From Nocardioides humi (GTDB taxonomy: Bacteria; Actinomycetota; Actinomycetes; Propionibacteriales; Nocardioidaceae): DNA of 64,000 nucleotides. The DNA lies in the NCBI RefSeq assembly GCF_006494775.1, contig NZ_CP041146.1, forward strand, positions 2,790,001 through 2,854,000, written 5' to 3'. Both the position numbers and the translations under genes were made by a program. Numbering within the stretch: position 1 is the stretch's first letter; each line of letters begins with the position of its first letter. The notes under the pieces were generated by a model. It was not told the DNA's origin. It ran no database searches and saw only the letters and a program-made list of their open reading frames with translations. Positions 24,819 to 33,499 of the stretch are shown here, piece by piece.

Positions 24819-25349
24819 ATGATCCGCCTCCTGGTGCCGTGCCTGGCGCTGGGTGTCGCGCTGCTCGCGCCGTCGACGCCGGCGGAGGCGGGCACCGGTA
24901 CGACGGCCGCGGCCGTGCTGCGTCCGGCCTCGCCCGGTGTCGTACCCGCGCGCAAGCTGGTGCAGCGGGTCCTCGAGGACCGGATCCTCGAGCTCACCAA
25001 CGAGCAGCGGGTCCTCCACGGCTGCCGGGCGCTCGCGCCGTCGAAGCAGCTGCGCAAGGCCGCCCGGAAGCACACCGTGTCGATGGCGGTGGCGGGCGAG
25101 ATGTCGCACCGGCTGCCCGGCGAGGCGGCGTTCTCCACCCGGATCACCCGGGCGGGCTACCGCGACTGGCGGCTGGTCGCCGAGAACGTCGCGCGCGGGT
25201 TCGGCTCGCCGGAGGCCGTGGTGGACGCGTGGATGGACAGTCCCAGCCACCGGCGCAACCTCCTCAACTGCCGGCTGCGCGACCTGGGCGTCGGCGTGGC
25301 GCTCCAGGACGACCAGCTCTGGTGGACCCAGGACTTCGGCCTGCGCTGA
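24819..25349 (+). CDS. secreted CAP/SCP domain protein, copy 1
   Basis: 176 residues, ATG 24819. Signal peptide MIRLLVPCLALGVALLAPST, cleavage near AEA. CAP fold: LTNEQRVLHGCRAL near 62, HTVSMAVAGEMSHRLPG near 90 (His ligand region), YRDWRLVAENVARGF, WMDSPSHRRNLLNCRLRDLG near 147, WWTQDFG at the end. Bacterial CAP proteins act outside the cell; roles range from lipid binding to peptidase-like activities (family knowledge). A tandem paralogue follows 18 bases downstream, so the pair is probably a gene duplication and one transcript. Confidence 0.88.
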   Translation: MIRLLVPCLALGVALLAPSTPAEAGTGTTAAAVLRPASPGVVPARKLVQRVLEDRILELTNEQRVLHGCRALAPSKQLRKAARKHTVSMAVAGEMSHRLPGEAAFSTRITRAGYRDWRLVAENVARGFGSPEAVVDAWMDSPSHRRNLLNCRLRDLGVGVALQDDQLWWTQDFGLR

Positions 25350-25367
25350 TCCGCCGTGACTGGCACC

Positions 25368-25898
25368 ATGGGCCTCATGGCTCCCCCACGCCTCGTCGTC
25401 CTGCTGCTCCTGGGACTCCTCCTCCCCCTCGCCGGCCCGGCCGCGTCCGCGACCGACCTCGCTGCTCCGGCCGACCCCGCTCAGGCCGCGTCACGGGTCG
25501 CGGCGAAGCCGGCCCCCAAGAAGCTCGAGAAGGCGGTCCTGGCCAAGGTCAACAAGCACCGGGCGGCCGCCGGATGCCGGCCCCTGGTGCTGAAGAAGAA
25601 GCTGCGCAAGGCGGCCCGCCGGCACTCGACCCGGATGGCCGCGGCCGGGACGCTGTCCCACCAGCTGCCCGGCGAGCCCGACCTCGGCGCCCGGATCAGC
25701 GCCACCGGCTACCGGTGGAGCGCCCTGGCCGAGAACATCGCGGTGGGACAGCGCACCCCGAAGGCCGTGGTCCGGGCCTGGATGGGCAGCGCGGGGCACC
25801 GGCAGAACATCCTCGACTGCAGCATGCGCCACACCGGCATCGGCGCCGTCCGCCAGGGCAGGACCGTGTGGTGGACCCAGGACTTCGGGCGCCGCTGA
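25368..25898 (+). CDS. secreted CAP/SCP domain protein, copy 2
   Basis: 176 residues from ATG 25368; GTG 25356 and ATG 25377 are alternatives. Signal peptide with LVVLLLLGLLLPLAG ending near ASA, then a Lys/Ala-rich spacer (KPAPKKLEKAVL). The CAP motifs parallel copy 1: NKHRAAAGCRPL, HSTRMAAAGTLSHQLPG, YRWSALAENIAVGQ, WMGSAGHRQNILDCSMRHTG, WWTQDFGRR. Same length and spacing as copy 1 but clearly diverged, so an old duplication. The copy-2 repeat element begins 9 bases after its stop. Confidence 0.88.
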   Translation: MGLMAPPRLVVLLLLGLLLPLAGPAASATDLAAPADPAQAASRVAAKPAPKKLEKAVLAKVNKHRAAAGCRPLVLKKKLRKAARRHSTRMAAAGTLSHQLPGEPDLGARISATGYRWSALAENIAVGQRTPKAVVRAWMGSAGHRQNILDCSMRHTGIGAVRQGRTVWWTQDFGRR

Positions 25899-25906
25899 CC
25901 CTTCCC

Positions 25907-25965
25907 GCGCCCCGTGCGAATTCGTCGTCATGTCGCCCGAATCGGGACGAATTCGCATGGGGCGC
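25907..25965. repeat. 59-bp palindromic repeat, copy 2, between convergent genes
   Basis: Arms GCGCCCCGTGCGAATTCGTC and GACGAATTCGCATGGGGCGC pair at all but one position (a G-T/C-A change in the outer arm). It lies 8 bases after the CAP stop and 9 bases before the convergent quinone oxidoreductase stop. The position and hairpin suggest a shared transcription terminator (inference). Confidence 0.9.
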
Positions 25966-25974
25966 GGTCCTCAG

Positions 25975-26937
25975 TCAGCGAACCCTGACGACCAGCTTGC
26001 CGAGGGCGGCGCGGGCGTCCATGTCCGCCAGGGCCTGCCCGAACTCCGCCATCGGGTACACCTTGCCGACCGGCGGCCTGACCACGCCCGACTCGATCAT
26101 CGGCACCAGCTGGGTCCACTGCTGCTGGAGGTAGTCCGGGCGTGCGAAGGCGTAGGCGCCCCAGCCGACGCCGCGCACGTCGATGTTGTTGAGCAGCAGC
26201 CGGTTGACCTTGACCTCGGGGATGCCCGCGCCGGCGGCGAAGCCGACGACGAGCAGCCGGCCCTGCGGGGCGAGGGTGCGCAGCGAGTCGGTGAAGGCGT
26301 CGCCGCCGACCACGTCGAGGACGACGTCGACGCCCTTGCCGCCGGTGAGCTCCAGGACGGCGTCCTTGAACCCGTCGAAGAGGACCGCGTCGTCGGCGCC
26401 GGCCGCCCGCGCGTACGCCGCCTTCTCCTCCGTGCTCGCCACCGCGATCGTGCGAGCGCCCAGTCCCTTCGCGACCTGGATCGTGGCGGTGCCGACACCG
26501 CCGGCGGCGCCGTGGACGAGCACGGTCTCGCCGGGGCGGAGCCCTGCCCGCTCGTCGAGCGCGAACAGGGCGGTGAGGTAGTTCATCGGCAGCGCGACGG
26601 CCTCGTCGAAGGAGATCGCGTCGGGCAGGGCGAAGGTGGACTGCCGGGGGCCGGCGACCAGCTCGGCCGCGCCGCCGTACCCGCCGACGCCGACGACCCG
26701 CTGCCCGGCCTCGAACCCCGGCCCGGAGACGACGACGCCGGCGTAGTCGACGCCGAGGGTGAAGGGCGGCTCCGGGCGGAGCTGGTACTGGCCGCGGCTC
26801 AGCAGCAGGTCGGGGAAGGAGACGCCGACGCTGTGCACCTCGACCAGCACGTCGTCGGGGCCCGGCGTCGGGTCCGGCACCTCCTGGACGACGACGTCGG
26901 CGGGACCGGTGGTGGTGACGACCTGGACTGCGCGCAT
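25975..26937 (-). CDS. NADPH:quinone oxidoreductase (zinc-less MDR family)
   Basis: 320 residues, ATG 26937. Medium-chain dehydrogenase/reductase fold: GroES-like part with TLGVDYAGVVV near residue 70, then the Rossmann loop VLVHGAAGGVGTATIQVAKG near 145 and YYDxVGG-like DVVLDVVGGDAFTD near 205. The zinc-ligand cysteines of alcohol dehydrogenases are missing, which places it with the quinone/enone reductases. Probably reduces quinones or alkenals with NADPH in the cytoplasm. Monocistronic. Confidence 0.88.
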   Translation of the reverse strand: MRAVQVVTTTGPADVVVQEVPDPTPGPDDVLVEVHSVGVSFPDLLLSRGQYQLRPEPPFTLGVDYAGVVVSGPGFEAGQRVVGVGGYGGAAELVAGPRQSTFALPDAISFDEAVALPMNYLTALFALDERAGLRPGETVLVHGAAGGVGTATIQVAKGLGARTIAVASTEEKAAYARAAGADDAVLFDGFKDAVLELTGGKGVDVVLDVVGGDAFTDSLRTLAPQGRLLVVGFAAGAGIPEVKVNRLLLNNIDVRGVGWGAYAFARPDYLQQQWTQLVPMIESGVVRPPVGKVYPMAEFGQALADMDARAALGKLVVRVR

Positions 26938-26992
26938 GGCTCGGAGGGTACGCCGAGGTTTGTCGGCGCCGACGTCCGGGCAGGCCGACGCG

Positions 26993-27472
26993 GTGACCAC
27001 TCGCCCGGACCCGGCGCCCCACCTCCTCCTCGGGCTGATGGCGGGCTTCGCGCTGCTCCTGCCGACGTACGCCGGCATCCGGGTCACCAGCGCCGGCGGG
27101 CTGTGGCTCACCCTGCTCCTCGGGCTCGTGCTCGCCGCCGGTCTCGCCGCTCTCGCGCAGGCCCTGGTCGCCGACGGCGCGGTGACCGTCGGCCTGACCG
27201 CCGCGACGTACCTCCCCATCGCCCTGGCGATCCTGTTCGTCGTCACCCGGGCCGGCGTGCCGCAGGACGACGCCGCCCTCGCCCTGCTCGTGGCGCTGCC
27301 CACCGCGCCGCTCGCCGCGGCGGCCGGGACCGTGCTCTGCGTCCGCGTCCCGCCACGCACCTCCCTCGTCGTCGCGGTCCTGCTCCCCCTCGTCAGCCTG
27401 GTGTTGGTGCCTGCCGTGGGCGACGCCGTGGACGCCTCCCGGGCCGGGGCACACACCGCGACCCACCCCTGA
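26993..27472 (+). CDS. small integral membrane protein
   Basis: 159 residues from GTG 26993. About five hydrophobic helices cover nearly the whole chain (LLLGLMAGFALLLPTYAG, LTLLLGLVLAAGLAALAQAL, LPIALAILFVVTRAG and others). No motif was recognised. Divergent from the quinone oxidoreductase with a 55-base gap, and 38 bases upstream of the coiled-coil membrane protein, with which it may form an operon. Confidence 0.6.
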   Translation: MTTRPDPAPHLLLGLMAGFALLLPTYAGIRVTSAGGLWLTLLLGLVLAAGLAALAQALVADGAVTVGLTAATYLPIALAILFVVTRAGVPQDDAALALLVALPTAPLAAAAGTVLCVRVPPRTSLVVAVLLPLVSLVLVPAVGDAVDASRAGAHTATHP

Positions 27473-27510
27473 GCCGTTTGCCCGGCGCCTGCTGGGGGCA
27501 GGGAATCCAG

Positions 27511-29082
27511 GTGAGCGACAACTACTGGACCGACCGCAGGCAGGACAAGCGGATCGAGGAGGCGGAGGCCCAGCTCGCGAGCGAGCGCCGGGCGCGCAAC
27601 CGGCTCGCCGAGCAGATGCGCGCCCACCAGGGCAACACCCAGGCCCAGCTCGACCGGCTGACCCGGGCCTTCGTCGCGCTCGTCGAGCACGAGGACATCC
27701 GCTCCGAGCTGGGCCAGTACGCCGACGCGGCGGCCTGCCGCAGGTACGCCCACGAGGTCGTCTCGACCGTGGTCGCCACCGGCGGCGCGACGGTGCGCGG
27801 ATCGGTGGAGCCCGCCGACGTCCCGGGCTACTGGCTGGTGCCCGCCGCGCGGGGCGTCGCCGCCGGCGCGCGGGGCGAGACCGACGGCAGCACGCTCCTC
27901 GAGGAGGCGGCACAGCGCGACCCCGGCCGGACCGCGCTCTTCCTCACCCTGCTCGGCGCGCTCACCCGGGACCCGCGCTGGACGCCCGGGCAGACCGCCG
28001 GCGTACTGCCGGACGCCGTGACCGTCACCCAGGCGCAGCGGGAGGTCTGGCTGGCGGTGGCGGACGACCGGCTGCCGGCCGGCCTCGCCGACGCGCTCGC
28101 CGACGCCCTCGGCCGCCAGGTCACCGCCACCGGCAGCGCCGGTCCCGACGAGGTCGCGGCGTGGCTCGAGGCGCGGGCCGGCGGCAGCCCCCGGGACCTG
28201 GCCGCCGAGAGGGCCGTCGCCCAGCTGGAGGTGCTGCACCAGGTGCTCACGGCGGGAGCGGCCGCGCCGTCCGAGCCGGCCACGGGAGCCACGGCGACCG
28301 CGGCGGGCGATGCCGAGGGGACGACCGAGCCCGAGGACCCGCTGACCGACTGCCTGCGCTCGCTGGTCGACGAGGGCTCGCCCGGGGAGGCGGACATCCT
28401 GGACCGGATGGCGACGGTCCGCGCCGACATGGGCTTCCTCGACGAGCGCCTCGCGAGCGGAGCACCCGGCTGGAACACCCCCGCCGGCGACGTCCTGAGC
28501 CTGCTGCTGCACGACCTGGCCGAGCCGGTCGGGAGCGGCCGGTACGCCGTGGCCCGCCGCGCCCTCGCGCCCGTGCTCCGCGGCCTCGGCGACGAGCTCG
28601 CCCAGCAGGCCGCCGTGGCCCCGCCCGAGACGCAGACCGTCGAGGTCGTCGGCGAGGTCCTCACCGTGAGCCGCGACGGCGCCGCCAGCGACTGGCAGCA
28701 GCGGGTCGTGGCCGGGTTCGACCGCCGCAACCCGCTCGACCGCCGGATGCTGCCGGCGGGACTGGCGCTGCTCGGCCTCGGCGCCGTCAGCTGCGTCCTC
28801 GGCCTCGTCTCCGGCGGCTTCGTGCTGCTCGGCGTGCTGCTGCTGTGCGCCGGCGGCGGGCTCGCCGGCGCCGCGATGCTCAAGCAGCGCGAGCTCACTC
28901 GGCTCCGCGCGGCCACGGTCGAGTCGACAGACCGGAAGATCGGGCAGCAGGCCGCGAGCGTGCGGGATCACGGCGAGCGGAGCACGGCCGCCGCGACCCG
29001 CGCGTACGAGCTGCACCGGTCGGTGTCCGACCTGCTGGGTGCTGCGGGGCCGGTCGGCGCGGCGCACCATCCGAATTCGTAG
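27511..29082 (+). CDS. coiled-coil protein with C-terminal transmembrane hairpin
   Basis: 523 residues from GTG 27511. N-terminal coiled coil (RRQDKRIEEAEAQLASERRA...) about 5-60, a long Ala-rich soluble middle, and two transmembrane helices near 412-455 (LALLGLGAVSCVLGLVSGGF, VLLGVLLLCAGGGLAGAAML), then a basic, helical cytoplasmic tail. No domain recognised. The last residues (AAHHPNS) and the TAG stop are encoded inside the 59-bp repeat copy 3, so insertion of the repeat created the present 3' end. Confidence 0.65.
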   Translation: MSDNYWTDRRQDKRIEEAEAQLASERRARNRLAEQMRAHQGNTQAQLDRLTRAFVALVEHEDIRSELGQYADAAACRRYAHEVVSTVVATGGATVRGSVEPADVPGYWLVPAARGVAAGARGETDGSTLLEEAAQRDPGRTALFLTLLGALTRDPRWTPGQTAGVLPDAVTVTQAQREVWLAVADDRLPAGLADALADALGRQVTATGSAGPDEVAAWLEARAGGSPRDLAAERAVAQLEVLHQVLTAGAAAPSEPATGATATAAGDAEGTTEPEDPLTDCLRSLVDEGSPGEADILDRMATVRADMGFLDERLASGAPGWNTPAGDVLSLLLHDLAEPVGSGRYAVARRALAPVLRGLGDELAQQAAVAPPETQTVEVVGEVLTVSRDGAASDWQQRVVAGFDRRNPLDRRMLPAGLALLGLGAVSCVLGLVSGGFVLLGVLLLCAGGGLAGAAMLKQRELTRLRAATVESTDRKIGQQAASVRDHGERSTAAATRAYELHRSVSDLLGAAGPVGAAHHPNS

Positions 29083-29120
29083 GGGATCCCCCGATTTCAC
29101 GGCAGATCTGGATGGTGCGC
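29062..29120. repeat. 59-bp palindromic repeat, copy 3, at a convergent gene boundary
   Basis: Outer arms GCGCACCATCC and GGATGGTGCGC pair perfectly over 11 bases, although four positions of the arms differ from copies 1 and 2; the changes occur on both sides together. Inner landmarks CGAATTCGTA and GCAGATCTG align with the other copies. It supplies the stop codon of the upstream gene and ends 22 bases before the convergent GH1 stop. Confidence 0.9.
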
Positions 29121-29142
29121 CGTCCAGACCGGCCCCGGGGAG

Positions 29143-30528
29143 TCAGCCGCGCGCGGACCAGCGGGCGTGCTCGGCGACCAGGTCGGCGTACCAGCCGAAG
29201 GAGCGCTTGGGGGTCCGCACCTGCGTGTCGTAGTCGACGTGGACCAGCCCGAAGCGCTGGGTGTAGCCCTCGGCCCACTCGAAGTTGTCGATGAGTGACC
29301 AGGCGTAGTAGCCGCGGACGTCGACGCCCCGCTCGATCGCCTCGGCAACCGCGGCGAGGTGGAGGGCGTGGTAGTCGATGCGCTGGGGGTCGTCGACGAT
29401 GCCGTGCTCGTCGGGGCCGACGCTGTAGGAGCAGCCGGACTCGGTGATCACGATCGGGGGTACGGCGGCGCGGAACCGCGCGCGGAAGGTGATCAGCCAC
29501 TCGCGCAACGCGTCCGGCACGACCGGCCAGCCGAAGTCGGTCATCGGGTACCCGAGCACCTCGCGGAACTCGAACGGCAGCTCCGCGGTCTCGCCGGCGG
29601 CGCCGATCCGCATCGGGTTGTAGTAGTTGACGCCGTAGAAGTCGAGGGGCTGCCGCATGGTCGCGAAGTCGCCGTCCTGCACGTGCGGCTCGAGCAGCAT
29701 CATCAGGTCGTCGGCGTACCGGCCCAGGAGCATGCCCTCCAGGTAGTGGCCGTTCCAGAGCATGTCGAAGAGCTTGGCGGCGCCGATGTCGGCGGGGTCG
29801 TCGCTGGCCGGCCAGATCGGGGCATGGTTGTTGGCGCAGCCGACGCTGGTGGCGCCGGCGGCCCGCAGCGCGATGGCGGCGCGGCCGTGGGCGACCAGCA
29901 GGTGGTGGCCGACGGGCAGCGCGTCGAACATGAGCGCCTTGCCGGGAGCGTGCATCGCGACGGCATGGCCCATCAGGGTCACGACATTGGGCTCGTTGAC
30001 CGGCACCCAGTCGGTCACCCGGTCGCCGAGGCGCTCCCCCACGAGGGCGGCGTAGTCGGCGAACCGGTCGATGGTCGTGCGGTTGAGCCAGCCGCCGTCG
30101 TCCTCGAGCGCCTGCGGCAGGTCCCAGTGGTAGAGGGTCGCCATCGGCTCGATGCCGGCCTCGAGCAGGCCGTCGACGAGGCGGTCGTAGAAGTCCAGAC
30201 CGGCCGGGTTGACCGGCCCGCTGCCCGTCGGCTGGATCCGCGGCCACGCGATCGAGAACCGGTAGCCCGGCGCCCCGAGGGTGCGCATCAGCGCGACGTC
30301 CTCGGGCCAGCGGTGGTAGTGGTCGCAGGCGACCTCGCCGCTGGAGCCGTCGACGATCCGCCCTGGCTCCGCGCAGAAGCTGTCCCAGATCGACGGTCCG
30401 CGGCCGTCCTCGGCGACCGCACCCTCGATCTGGTACGACGCCGTGCTGGTGCCGAACCGGAACCCGGCCGGGAACCGGTGTGCCAGCGGTGCGTGCTCGC
30501 GGGCCTGTGCGCCCTCCCCGTCGCTCAC
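29143..30528 (-). CDS. GH1 family beta-glucosidase, copy 1
   Basis: 461 residues. Full TIM-barrel glycosidase: FRFGTSTASYQIEGAVAEDG near 22, WPRIQPTGSGPVNPAGLDFY, acid/base Glu in DWVPVNEPNVVTL near 175, nucleophile Glu in PPIVITESGCSYS near 360 (ITESG instead of the common ITENG), and WSLIDNFEWAEGYTQRFGLV near 415. No signal peptide, so it hydrolyses imported beta-glucosides or disaccharides in the cytoplasm. A paralogue lies 40 bases upstream on the same strand. No sugar transporter is nearby. Confidence 0.9.
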   Translation of the reverse strand: MSDGEGAQAREHAPLAHRFPAGFRFGTSTASYQIEGAVAEDGRGPSIWDSFCAEPGRIVDGSSGEVACDHYHRWPEDVALMRTLGAPGYRFSIAWPRIQPTGSGPVNPAGLDFYDRLVDGLLEAGIEPMATLYHWDLPQALEDDGGWLNRTTIDRFADYAALVGERLGDRVTDWVPVNEPNVVTLMGHAVAMHAPGKALMFDALPVGHHLLVAHGRAAIALRAAGATSVGCANNHAPIWPASDDPADIGAAKLFDMLWNGHYLEGMLLGRYADDLMMLLEPHVQDGDFATMRQPLDFYGVNYYNPMRIGAAGETAELPFEFREVLGYPMTDFGWPVVPDALREWLITFRARFRAAVPPIVITESGCSYSVGPDEHGIVDDPQRIDYHALHLAAVAEAIERGVDVRGYYAWSLIDNFEWAEGYTQRFGLVHVDYDTQVRTPKRSFGWYADLVAEHARWSARG

Positions 30529-30568
30529 AGGGCAACACTCGCACGCCGGGGGCTCTCCAGTCAGCCGT

Positions 30569-31938
30569 TCAGCCCGAGGTCGTGCGGTGCCGCTCGCGGT
30601 GCGCGGCCACCAGGTCGGCGTACCAGCCGAAGGAGCGCTTCGGGCGCCGGTCCTGGCTCGTGTGGTCGACGTGGACCAGGCCGTAGCGCGGGAGGAAGCC
30701 GTCGTTCCACTCCCAGCAGTCGAGCAGGCTCCAGACGTGGAAGCCGCGGACGTCGACGCCGACCGCCATCGCGTTGGCGACCGCCTCCAGGTGGGTGGTG
30801 AGGTAGGCGATGCGCTCGCTGTCGTCGATCGTGCCGTCGGCGAGCTCGGTGCCGGCCAATGCCGCGCCGGCCTCGGTGATCACGAAGGGCGGCAGGGCCG
30901 CGCGGTAGCGCGCGCGGGTCATGATCAGCCACTCCTGGAGCGCCTCGGGGACGATCGCCCAGCCGTTGTCGGTGCGGGGGCGGCCCAGCACCTCCACGAA
31001 CCGGAACAGCGACTCGTCGTCGGGGCCGGTGGCGGCGACCCGGAGCGGGCTGTAGTAGTTGATGCCGTAGAAGTCGAGCGGCTGGCGGATCGTCGCGAGG
31101 TCGCCCGGCTCGGCGACGTCCTCGACGAGTGCCTCCAGGTCGCGGGGATAGCGGCCGAGGAGCATCGGCTCGAGGAAGGCGCCGTTCCACAGCGCGTCGA
31201 ACAGCTTGGTGGCGCCGACGTCGGCGGGGTCGTCGGAGGCCGGCCACATGGGCGCGTGGTTGTTGGCGCAGCCGACGCTCGTCGCCCCCGCGGCGCGCAG
31301 CGCGATCGCCGCCCGGCCGTGGGCCAGCAGCGCGTGGTGGACCGCCCCGACGCTGTCGAACATGAGCCGTCGCCCGGGCGGATGGTCGCCCCAGCCGTAG
31401 CCGCGCAGCGTCATCACCGCCGGCTCGCTGATCGGCACCCAGCCGGCCACGCGGTCGCCGAGCCGGGCGCCCACCAGGGCGGCGTACTCGGCGAACCGCT
31501 CGACCGTGTCCCGGTTGAGCCAGCCGCCGTCGTCCTCCAGTCCCTGGGGCAGGTCGGCGTGCAGCAGCGTGGTCAGCGGCGCGATGCCGGCCGCCAGCAG
31601 CTCGTCGACGAGCCGGTCGTAGAAGTCCAGGCCCGCCGCGCTGACCGCGCCGCGGCCGGTCGGCCGGACCCGCGACCAGGAGACGCTGAAGCGGTACGAC
31701 GGCGCGCCGAGCTCGCGCAGCAGGGCGACGTCCTCGGCGTACCTGCGGACGTGGTCGCACGCCTGCGCCGGCGTGGAGCCGTCCATGATCCGCCCCGGCT
31801 CGGCGGCCCAGGTGTCCCAGATGCTGGGGCCGCGGCCGTCGAGGTCGACCGCCCCCTCGACCTGCGGGCGGAGGTGACCGTGCCGAAGCGGAACCCCTCG
31901 GGGAACCGCGCGGCGAGGTCATCGGCGGACACCGGCAC
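30569..31938 (-). pseudogene. GH1 family glycosidase, copy 2, frameshifted near its start
   Basis: The start frame from GTG 31938 reads MPVSADDLAARFPEGFRFGT and then, near 31865-31871, leaves the frame. One added base restores the TSAAQVEGAV... motif and joins it to the downstream frame (MDGSTPAQACDHVRRYAEDV through RPKRSFGWYADLV). Catalytic regions differ from copy 1: acid/base segment WVPISEPAVMTL has Ser where GH1 enzymes keep Asn (NEP), and the nucleophile segment is FVITEAGAAL. Either a diverged specificity or decay; the single lost base beside a G run could also be an assembly error. Divergent from pirin with only 10 bases between starts. Confidence 0.8.
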
Positions 31939-31948
31939 AATCTGTCAC

Positions 31949-32659
31949 GTGAGTGTCGAGATCCGCAGAGGTTCGAGCAGGTTCACCGAGCGCGCCGCGG
32001 GCCGGCTGAGCCACCACGGCTTCTCCTTCGGCCCGCACCTCGACCCGGACCGCCTGTCGTTCGGCCCGATGGTGTGCCACGACGACCACCTGCTCGGGCG
32101 GGGCACCGGCTTCGAGGAGCACCCGCACGAGGGCCTCGAGATCGTCACCTGGGTGGTGTCCGGCGCGGTCGTGCACGAGGACGGCTCCGGTGGCTCCGCG
32201 GTGCTCGGGGCGGGCGAGTGCGGCGTACTGACGGCCGGCTCCGGCGTCCGGCACTCCGAGATCGCCGGGCCCGACGGGCCGGCCCGCTTCGTCCAGGTCT
32301 GGCTGACGCCGGACGACCCGTCGGCGGCGCCGGCACACCGGCACGCGCCCGTCGACGCGGCGCCGGGTGACGGCCCGGTCCGCGTGGTCGGCGAGGGCGG
32401 GCCGCTCGCCGTCGGCGTCGCGGGCGCGGCGCTCGACGTCGCCCGTCTCGGCGCCGGCGAGACGGTGACGCTGCCGGCCGCGTCCCGTGTGCATGCGTTC
32501 CTGACGACGGGTGCGCTGCTGCGCTCCTCGCTGGCCGAGCCGCTCGCGGCCGGGGACACGCTGTGCGTGGTCCACGAGGAGGCCGGTGGCACCGGCCCGT
32601 CGTCGTACGACGTGACGGCTGCGGTGCCGACCGAGCTCCTGGTCTGGTCGTTCCGTTAG
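31949..32659 (+). CDS. pirin family protein
   Basis: 236 residues from GTG 31949. N-terminal cupin with the metal-binding stretch GFEEHPHEGLEIVTWVVSG (two His, one Glu) near residue 50 and a further His in GVRHSEIAG near 95. The second half is a degenerate cupin (LDVARLGAGETVTLPAAS). Bacterial pirins bind Fe or other metals; some are quercetin dioxygenases or redox sensors (family knowledge). Its promoter must lie within the start of the divergent GH1 gene. Confidence 0.88.
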   Translation: MSVEIRRGSSRFTERAAGRLSHHGFSFGPHLDPDRLSFGPMVCHDDHLLGRGTGFEEHPHEGLEIVTWVVSGAVVHEDGSGGSAVLGAGECGVLTAGSGVRHSEIAGPDGPARFVQVWLTPDDPSAAPAHRHAPVDAAPGDGPVRVVGEGGPLAVGVAGAALDVARLGAGETVTLPAASRVHAFLTTGALLRSSLAEPLAAGDTLCVVHEEAGGTGPSSYDVTAAVPTELLVWSFR

Positions 32660-32708
32660 GGCGCGTCTCCTCAGAGTCGGGTCCAGGCCGGACCAGCGAA
32701 CGGCGCGG

Positions 32709-33266
32709 TCACCCGGCGTCGGGACGGACGTAGATCAGCGCGAGATTGCCGCGCGGGAAGGACTTCACGTCGACCAGCTTCAGCCTGGTGAACGTGGTGA
32801 ACAGCGGACCACCGGCGCCGTACGCGACCGGCCCGACCATCAGGTGATACTCGTCGACGAGGTCGGCCGCGACCACCGACTGGGCGAACCGGACACCGCC
32901 ATGCACCATGATCGGCCCGACACCCCGCTGCTTCAGATCGCCGATCTCGGTGGCCAGGTCACCGGAGCAGACGGTCGTGGTGTCCCACGGGGTCTCGATC
33001 GGCCGGTCGGAGAAGACGACCTTCGGGATCCGGTTCATCGCGTCCGCCTCGGGCCCGGTCTGGTACGGCCAGTAGCCCGCCATGTCCCCGTACGTCTTCG
33101 AGCCCATCGCGTGTACCCCGGCCCAGCCGAGCAGGTCGCCCATGTAGGCGATGAACTCCTCGTCCTCGTCGTACTCGAGGAGGACGTCCTCCGGTACGCC
33201 GGGCGCTGCCGCGGCGTAGCCGTCGAGGGACAGACTGTGCCGGAGAACCACCGGGTTTGCATCCAT
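32709..33266 (-). CDS. dihydrofolate reductase / RibD C-terminal family protein
   Basis: 185 residues from ATG 33266. Begins LRHSLSLDGYAA, then a YDEDEEFIAYMGDLLGWAG segment, MGSKTYGDMAGYW (the GRxTY-like NADPH region), KVVFSDRP and GVGPIMVHGGVRFAQSVVAADLVDEYHL (the glycine-rich nucleotide site). These DHFR-like reductases are common actinobacterial paralogues, distinct from FolA, with unknown substrates. Immediately upstream is a decayed transposase fragment, so its original promoter may have been replaced. Confidence 0.82.
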   Translation of the reverse strand: MDANPVVLRHSLSLDGYAAAAPGVPEDVLLEYDEDEEFIAYMGDLLGWAGVHAMGSKTYGDMAGYWPYQTGPEADAMNRIPKVVFSDRPIETPWDTTTVCSGDLATEIGDLKQRGVGPIMVHGGVRFAQSVVAADLVDEYHLMVGPVAYGAGGPLFTTFTRLKLVDVKSFPRGNLALIYVRPDAG

Positions 33267-33295
33267 ACCTGTGAGACCGGCGCCGGAGGCGGAAC

Positions 33296-33470
33296 CCATC
33301 GCTGCGTCTGGCCTGGTCCGTGGTCGTCCACGGCCCAGCCGAGGCACGTGGATGTCGGCGAGGACCTCGGTGAGCATCGCACCACGTGAGCGACCGACAC
33401 CGTCCACTCGACCTCTCCGGCCGCATCGGCCTCGGCCAGCAGCTGGGCGAGCACCCGGTCCCAGATGCCG
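33296..33470 (-). mobile_element. IS5-family transposase remnant with internal deletions
   Basis: Two reverse frames give fragments in the order of IS5-type transposases. Near 33392-33470 reads IWDRVLAQLLAEADAAGEVE, then WTVSV; near 33296-33395 reads GRSRG, then TEVLADIHVPRLGRGRPRTR and PDAAMG. In full-length proteins these blocks are separated by far more sequence (DSTxxRAHQH, GTKIH and others), so most of the catalytic domain is deleted and the frame is broken. No inverted terminal repeats were found. A dead relic between a TetR gene and the DHFR-like gene. Confidence 0.82.
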
Positions 33471-33499
33471 TCGGCGGCAGAGCGAGGCCTTGGACTCAT

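Noticed and set aside
33035..33499. A complete gene upstream of the DHFR-like gene
   Set aside because: Only two short IS5 transposase blocks are recognisable, in different frames, with the catalytic core missing.
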